A stretch of DNA of 47,835 nucleotides, taken from Lachnospiraceae bacterium. GTDB taxonomy: Bacteria; Bacillota; Clostridia; Lachnospirales; Lachnospiraceae. Made by a program: the position numbers and the translations under genes. Positions 42,428 to 47,835 of this stretch are shown piece by piece (position 1 is the first letter of the stretch; every line of letters starts with the position of its first letter). The notes beneath the pieces are model-generated. The model did no database searches. It had not been told where the DNA came from and saw only the letters and a list, made by a program, of their open reading frames with translations. The DNA lies in NCBI GenBank assembly GCA_021770755.1, contig JAETQI010000035.1, positions 1 through 47,835 of the forward strand. Direction: 5' to 3'.

Positions 42428-43075
42428 TTGTTACTAAATATGTATAACCTAGTGCGCTAGGGGCAAACTAGCTTTAAATTCTTCATTTGTTTATAGGGAA
42501 TCTAAGTAGGATGGAAGGTAATGGGTTTTGCTTATTTTTATAACCTAAATTGTGCAAAAATTAGCATAAGTAAGGGAAAGAGTACTTTAAAATAGCTGCT
42601 TCCAAAACCTTGCCATCTAAAAATGTATACATTAACCGTAATTCCCTATGAAAAATTGTGCTTACGCATAAATCCTTGATTTTACTGGATTTCAAACAAT
42701 GTAGATACAAATAAAAATAATTGTACCTACAGAGAACATGATATTCAAAAAGCCCTTAAAGTCAGTAAAAAGTGAATGTAGGCACAATAAACTACAGGGA
42801 ACTACGGATTAATTAGGGTATATATAATTACAACTCAAAAGTTCTTGAAACCTTTTAAAAGTAAATTTTTGCGACACTGTATTCATTATAATTTTGCACA
42901 AATTAGTTATAGCAGGTACAGAGAATTACGTTTCAAAACAATGTATGTTTTGTTTGAGTGAATATGTGTAAAAGGTTTGCAATATTTATGAATGACGGTG
43001 AAGAAATCAGATTTTAGGAGAACAAGGATAAATAGAATGCAAAGAATATGCGATGTGTGGAGGAAATGAAATTTA
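42428..43075 (+). other. AT-rich gap without a recognisable gene
   Basis: About 650 bases have stops in all frames, no convincing coding pattern and no clear repeat of other parts of the window. It may be the eroded remains of an earlier gene in the locus, or contain a promoter for the genes that follow. Confidence 0.5.
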
Positions 43076-44517
43076 ATGTATAACATTGAGGGGAATAAAA
43101 GAATACTAAGAAAAGAGAACGAATGTATGAAAGAGATTGTAAAAGATGAAGTGGATATTCAAAATATTAAATCAGATAACGAAGTTAATCAATTAAAGAA
43201 TGAGTTGGAAGTATTAAAAAAAAAGTTTTAATTCTAAATAATGTAAATAAGAAACAAGAAAACCAAATAAAAGAAATAATGGAGGAATTAGGGACATGGA
43301 AAAAGAGAAGTAATGATGTCAATGATTTTCTGGAAGAAATACAACAGAAATATGAGAGAATAAATAATTCATATTCCTATAGAATAGGTAAGTCTATTAC
43401 ATGGTTTCCAAGAAAAATTCGGAAAATAGTAACATATATTACAAAGAGAATTAAAAAGATACTTGAACAGAAAAAAAATGTTATGACTAAGAGTATATTT
43501 AGGCATTATGTATTCAAATGCATTTTAAAATGTGGGATGTTGAATGAAATATGGACAATTTATAAGAATTACCGAGATGATATTTTAAATGGTTTTACAT
43601 ATTATAAAATGTATATCGAAAAATACGGAGAGAATTCTCTTATTACAAAAACATCTGGGGGAACGGGCGATGTTTATATGGCAGGTATATATTATGATAG
43701 TTATATTAAAACATTGCCAGAAAAAACTATTCCTATTTTTACTGTAATACACCAATCAGGATATAATGTAGCCGAGTTATTTGGAATTGAAAATATAGAG
43801 TTGCTTAGTTATCAAAATAGAAGATCTTTGGTTCACTTTGGAATATTTTGCGGATTTAATAATATTAAGTTTAGAGTAATACATCATAATCCTTTGTCTT
43901 TATATATATCAATACTTGCATCAATGGAAACGGTAAATGGAATTAGCTCTGCAGATGTTTTGAGGCATGTGGTATACAAAGGACTTCAGCCAAGTACAAA
44001 ACCACATTTTAGTTGTAGAGGAGATGAATATTGGCAAAGATTTTTTGAGGATAGAAAGTTTGTAATTGGAAAAACAGTATTGTTATGCCCATATTCTGTC
44101 TCAATGCAACCTATCAAAACATCTTTTTGGGAAAAACTTGTAGATATATTAAATGATAATGGATATAAAGTTGTAACGAATGTAAAGGACACTTCAGAGC
44201 AACCTATAAGGGGAACAGCAAGTCTTACAATAAGCATTAAGGACATTGTTCCGTTTCTCAATAAATGTGGGAATTTAATTGGTGTTCGCAGCGGTTTGAT
44301 GGAGGTTACGGAATCAGCATCAATAAATAGGGTAATATTATATGGTGAAATAAGAGCAGGGTATAGAGGAAAAGGTGGTCATAATAAATCTATGATAGAT
44401 CATTTTTCATTTAATGAATGGTTTGGAAGACATGATGCTTTAGAATTAGAATATTCAGAACAAACTTGCGATGATTTGTTTGATCAAATATTAAATTTTT
44501 TAGGAGGACTAAAGTGA
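43076..44517 (+). CDS. RSGLCD family copy 4 with frameshifted coiled-coil N-terminus
   Basis: An intact frame of 412 residues runs from 43279 to 44517. A protein-like coiled-coil frame from the ATG at 43076 precedes it and meets it at an A9 run (43216-43224). The -1 slip at AAAAAAG there would join them into one protein of about 480 residues. The joined product resembles the end of the preceding gene: coiled coil, then YERINNSYSYRIGKSITWFPRKIR (compare YQRINVSYSHKIGRCITWLPRKIR). A TSGGTGDVYMAGIYY loop follows, then LLCPYSVSMQPIKTSFW, and finally IGVRSGLMEVTESA, where the usual CD is replaced. Whether both forms are made is unknown. Confidence 0.7.
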
Positions 44518-45410
44518 GTAAATTTAAAGAAATAGCGAGAAAAATTGTTCCAGCATCTTCAAAAGCTGTTCACAGGAGGTTTGACTTGATTGAAGATAAA
44601 ATAAAAGAGCTACAACAAATGGTATCTCCAATAATTGCAAATAATTCAACTTCTCTTAACATGCAGTCTGAATCGGATATGCTTTATTTGATGTGCAAAG
44701 CAAACGAAGTAATGAATATTCATAAAGATACTTTTTCAGAATATAAAAATAAATTTATTGGTAAAAAAGTCGTTCTTGTAGGCTCTGGTCCCACATTAAA
44801 TTATTATAAACCTATACCCGATGCTATCCACATAGGGGTTAATGGTTCATATAAAAAGCAGGGACTTCATTTAGATTACTTATTTATTCAGGACTTTGAT
44901 GGAGAGGGAAAAAACAGAGTTTTTGACGTGGAAGAGGTGAAAGAACTTGATTGCAAAAAGTTTGTCGGAAGATATATTAAGTGTATTACAAATAAAAATA
45001 TGCATGCAGAAGAAAGAGTTATAGAATATATCGGAGCAAAAAGCTATTTTGTATATGATTATTATCCAGGATGGATTAAATACGATATTCCTATCAATAT
45101 AGAATATTATCCTGTAACGGATAATAGCAGCACTATTTTTACTACATTGAATTTTGCATTGTACGGACACCCGGATGAAATATACATAGTTGGATGTGAT
45201 TGTTCGTATGGAAATGGTATTCACTTTTTGCCTGGTGATGGATTGCCAATGATGATGGATTTGGTGAAGAAGAATTGGGAAATTATGAAAAAACATATAA
45301 GCACATATTATGATGATATAAAAGTCACATCAGTTAATCCTATAGGGTTAAAAGGTTTGTTTGAAGATTTTTATACCAATGAATTTTTGGAATCAAATAT
45401 GAATAATTAG
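44514..45410 (+). CDS. Putative glycosyltransferase, DUF115/GT42-like
   Basis: The 298-residue protein has a helical N-terminus, then VVLVGSGPTLNYYKPIPDAIHIGVNGSY (about residues 86-113), LDYLFIQDFDG, and a later block SSTIFTTLNFALYGHPDEIYIVGCDCSYGNG (about 213-245). The SGPS/T loop and the late GxD region recall DUF115 proteins and GT42 sialyltransferases, which use CMP-activated sugars. Since kdsB and kdsA follow, it is a candidate CMP-Kdo-using transferase; this is inference. It starts at a GTG overlapping the previous stop, with AGGAGG upstream. Confidence 0.65.
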   Translation: MSKFKEIARKIVPASSKAVHRRFDLIEDKIKELQQMVSPIIANNSTSLNMQSESDMLYLMCKANEVMNIHKDTFSEYKNKFIGKKVVLVGSGPTLNYYKPIPDAIHIGVNGSYKKQGLHLDYLFIQDFDGEGKNRVFDVEEVKELDCKKFVGRYIKCITNKNMHAEERVIEYIGAKSYFVYDYYPGWIKYDIPINIEYYPVTDNSSTIFTTLNFALYGHPDEIYIVGCDCSYGNGIHFLPGDGLPMMMDLVKKNWEIMKKHISTYYDDIKVTSVNPIGLKGLFEDFYTNEFLESNMNN

Positions 45411-45421
45411 GGAGTGATATT

Positions 45422-46147
45422 ATGAAAATTATTAGTGTGATACCTGCACGTTACGATTCATCTCGATTTCCTGGGAAACCTCTTGCGGATATTTGCGGAA
45501 AACCGATGATACAATATGTGTATGAAACGGTTTCGAGAATAAGTGAGATTTCAGATACATATGTAGCTACAGATGATGAGAGGATATATAATACTGTTTT
45601 GAATTTTGGTGGTAAAGCGATAATGACGGGAAAATGCTTCTGTGGTTCCGAACGTGTAGCACAAGCTTGCAAAGATATAGATTGCGATATTGTATTAAAT
45701 ATACAGGGTGATGAGCCTATGATAAAACCTGAAATGATAGAAGACCTAATTTCTGCTTTTGATGATCCTGCTGTGAATATGGCTACATTAAAAAAACTTA
45801 TAACTTCACAAGAGGACATAAACAATCCTAATATCGCAAAGCTGATAACGGATATTAATGATGATGCAATTTATTTTTCAAGAAGTAGTATTCCATATAA
45901 TCGTGATAAACTGGATAATATTAGATTTTATAAGCACATTGGAGTATATGGTTATAAAAAAGATTTTCTAATGAAATTTGCACAGTTACCTCGTTCTCCA
46001 CTCGAGTGTGCTGAAGAACTTGAACAACTTCGTGTATTAGAAAATGGGTATTCTATTCGTGTTGTCGAGACACGATATCAGAGTATAGGAGTAGATATAC
46101 CCGATCATATTGCAATAGTGGAAAGGGAAATGAGAAGTGCAAAATAA
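45422..46147 (+). CDS. kdsB: 3-deoxy-manno-octulosonate cytidylyltransferase (CMP-Kdo synthetase)
   Basis: The 241-residue enzyme joins CTP to Kdo. It has the nucleotide loop [26 protein letters not shown], the [10 protein letters not shown] motif with the metal-binding Asp, [11 protein letters not shown], and the final [18 protein letters not shown] followed by [10 protein letters not shown], all typical of KdsB. AGGGAGTG precedes the ATG. It overlaps kdsA by 11 bases. An 8-amino-Kdo or other 3-deoxy sugar is a possible substrate variant. Confidence 0.92.
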   Translation: MKIISVIPARYDSSRFPGKPLADICGKPMIQYVYETVSRISEISDTYVATDDERIYNTVLNFGGKAIMTGKCFCGSERVAQACKDIDCDIVLNIQGDEPMIKPEMIEDLISAFDDPAVNMATLKKLITSQEDINNPNIAKLITDINDDAIYFSRSSIPYNRDKLDNIRFYKHIGVYGYKKDFLMKFAQLPRSPLECAEELEQLRVLENGYSIRVVETRYQSIGVDIPDHIAIVEREMRSAK

Positions 46148-46931
46148 AAATTTTATTCTTATAGCTGGTCCATGTGTTATAGAATCAGAATCTATGGTAA
46201 TGAGTACAGCAGAAAAATTAAAAGAAATAACGAATAGATACAATGTTGATTTTTATTTAAAATCTTCTTTTGATAAAGCTAACCGTACATCTATTAGCTC
46301 ATTTCGAGGTCTGGGTATTGATGAAGGACTTCGAATTTTAAAAAAAGTTAAAGTCGACTTGGGACTTAAAATTGTTACAGATATTCATCTTCCAGATCAG
46401 GCAGAAAAAGTAGCAGAGATTGCAGATATTATACAAATTCCAGCGTTTTTATGTCGTCAAACAGATTTGCTTATTGCTGCAGCGCGTACAGGGAAAATTA
46501 TAAATGTTAAAAAGGCACAATTTTTGGCGCCTTGGGATATGCGTAATGTCGCAAGAAAAATAGAGGAATCTGGAAATAAGCAAATTATGCTTTGCGAACG
46601 TGGAAGTAGTTTTGGTTATAATACGTTGGTGGTAGATATGACAAGCTTGGTAGAAATGAAAAAAATAGGGTACCCTGTCATCTATGATGCCACACATAGT
46701 GTACAAAAACCTGGAGGGGAGGGAGATGCTACAGGTGGCAACAGAGAATATGTGAAATTTCTTGCAAGAGCGGCAGCAGCAGTAGGAGTTGACGGAATGT
46801 TTGCGGAAGTGCATCCAGATCCTGATAATGCATTGTCAGATGGTGCCAATATGATTAAACTGTCTGATTTTGAGAGTGTCTTAAATGAAGTGCTAATGGT
46901 GCATAGTTTAGTGCGACAATTGGAGAGATAA
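46137..46931 (+). CDS. kdsA: 2-dehydro-3-deoxyphosphooctonate aldolase (Kdo-8-phosphate synthase)
   Basis: The 264-residue enzyme condenses arabinose 5-phosphate and phosphoenolpyruvate. It contains [67 protein letters not shown] and [14 protein letters not shown], a full set of family motifs. The cysteine in AGPC marks the metal-dependent class, as in Aquifex, in place of the Asn of E. coli. It starts at a GTG overlapping kdsB. It is probably the last gene of the operon. Confidence 0.95.
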   Translation: MQNKNFILIAGPCVIESESMVMSTAEKLKEITNRYNVDFYLKSSFDKANRTSISSFRGLGIDEGLRILKKVKVDLGLKIVTDIHLPDQAEKVAEIADIIQIPAFLCRQTDLLIAAARTGKIINVKKAQFLAPWDMRNVARKIEESGNKQIMLCERGSSFGYNTLVVDMTSLVEMKKIGYPVIYDATHSVQKPGGEGDATGGNREYVKFLARAAAAVGVDGMFAEVHPDPDNALSDGANMIKLSDFESVLNEVLMVHSLVRQLER

Positions 46932-47295
46932 TTGGTATTTTGTTTTGGTATTGCGTTTGATTTATCTGTTGTATTAAACATATAAATAGATAAATTATTT
47001 GACAATATTCTAAGTATTGAATCATAGTGTAAATGATATTTAATGGTATATATGAGTGTAATTTTGTATGACTGTATGTTCTGGGTTACGAAAGAAAATA
47101 TAATTTATTACTTTGTTGATGTATGAGATGTTGCATTTCAAATTTATGTATGTCAATGCACTATATAAAGTCCAGCTAAGAAATGTCAATAGGTAATTTG
47201 AGAAATTTATTCAAAATATTTATTAGTGCCAGTTTCTAAAAAAGGGTAACTTTAATAAACCCACCTGTGTGGAAATTTTAAATTATGGATGATAT
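46932..47295 (+). other. AT-rich intergenic stretch
   Basis: No gene was seen. A weak TTTATCT/AGATAAA hairpin lies at about 46960-46995. The stretch separates kdsA from the convergent IS110-type gene. Confidence 0.5.
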
Positions 47296-47835
47296 TCAGA
47301 CTGCATCGTTAGGTTTTGAAAAATGTTCCTCATCATAGCGTTTACAATGCTCCTGCGGTGTGATCATTTCAAATGGCTTGTTATCTCTGAGTATGGCAAA
47401 AATGATGTTGCAGATTTTATGCATCACAGCCCCGACAGCCACATTTTTCTTCTTACTTTTACATTTGTCGGTATAGTAACCATGGATAACAGGGTTTACG
47501 GGTATTTTCGTAACTTTATCAATTTTAAGGTTATTGAGTGCCACCATATGCAGGATGCGTCTGGCAAGGCTGGAGCCCCGCTTGGACATATGCACTTTAT
47601 CCCCGTTGAATTTGCCCGACTGTTTTACGGCAGGGTCTAATCCAAAGTAGGCATAAAGTTTTTTGGGGGAAGAAAACAGGTTAAAGGAACCCATTTCTGC
47701 AATCAGCACAACGGCGCTAAGGAAACCTACACCCCGCAGGGACTGGATAAGGCAGATCTGGTCATGGACCGGATTTCCCTGTAATCCATTCACCGCTTTG
47801 TGAAGCTCTTCAAGTATGAAATCAAGATGTTTTTG
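47296..47835 (-). mobile_element. IS110-family transposase, partial at window edge
   Basis: The frame is open to the window edge, so the 5' end lies outside. The visible 180 residues carry the IS110 C-terminal Transposase_20 domain: SLRGVGFLSAVVLIAEMGSF, KLYAYFGLDPAVKQSGK, HMSKRGSSLARRILHMVA. IS110 elements use a DEDD transposase and a guide (bridge) RNA encoded next to the gene. The complete element cannot be defined here. It borders the glycan locus and may have helped its spread. Confidence 0.9.

Noticed and set aside
42428-43075. Search for a tRNA, CRISPR array or riboswitch in the large gap
   Set aside because: No cloverleaf, regular repeats or recognisable aptamer core were found.
40-47037. 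15-base match CATAGTGTAAATGAT at 40-54 and 47023-47037
   Set aside because: In AT-rich DNA of this length one such match is expected by chance, and neither copy borders a recognisable element.

Overview
The window looks like a chromosomal segment of a spore-forming, Gram-positive anaerobe of the Clostridia, most probably a Lachnospiraceae gut bacterium. Evidence for this is the conserved block hprK-glcK-murB-rapZ-whiA-lipid kinase, sporulation genes (a SipL-like SPOCS/LysM protein, a SpoIID-like and a SpoIIQ-like pair, an spmA remnant), an iron-sulfur serine dehydratase of the two-subunit type, and strong AGGAGG-type ribosome binding sites. No rRNA, tRNA or CRISPR array was seen. The species cannot be named from the sequence alone.

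Layout. (1) 1-8.9 kb is an AT-rich accessory zone. It holds a four-gene cassette (HD-like fragment, radical SAM enzyme, small unknown protein, HD phosphohydrolase), an integrase stump, an internally deleted ISAzo13-type element abutting a MITE, a broken dprA-like gene, an spmA fragment, and a two-gene ATPase + TOPRIM-like pair resembling OLD/PARIS-type defence pairs. (2) 8.8-10.5 kb carries sdaAB-sdaAA on the minus strand. (3) 10.7-18.2 kb is a five-gene operon: a dynamin-like GTPase, a two-TM helical protein, a zinc-ribbon protein and two single-TM exported proteins. Its promoter has a G9 tract in the -35/-10 spacer, which suggests phase-variable expression. This is the best candidate here for an undescribed system. 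(4) 18.3-31.2 kb is core: sipL-like, hprK, glcK, murB, rapZ, whiA, lipid kinase, spoIID/spoIIQ-like genes, an amidohydrolase and glutamate racemase. (5) 31.3-33.8 kb is a GntR-controlled ABC exporter on the minus strand. (6) 34.0-46.9 kb is a long surface-glycan locus behind a consensus promoter and a structured leader. (7) At the right edge is an IS110-family transposase.

The glycan locus contains a KdsD-like SIS isomerase, KdsA and KdsB, which are the steps to CMP-Kdo or a related 3-deoxy sugar and are uncommon in a Gram-positive. With them are a small HAD phosphatase, a kinase-nucleotidyltransferase fusion, a predicted sialyl/Kdo-transferase-like protein, and four copies of an unnamed GT-B-like family marked by an RSGLCD motif. 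One copy is fused to a radical SAM domain. Another is preceded by a frameshifted coiled-coil start at an A9 slippery tract. The locus becomes strongly AT-rich from about 39 kb onward, which suggests recent acquisition.

A small family of structured dispersed repeats (two nested hairpins, a conserved GAGGAAA-like strand, then usually a third hairpin) occurs at 19.9, 30.2, 30.3 and 38.1 kb, with a partial copy at 10.5 kb. It is unrelated to the recognised genes.
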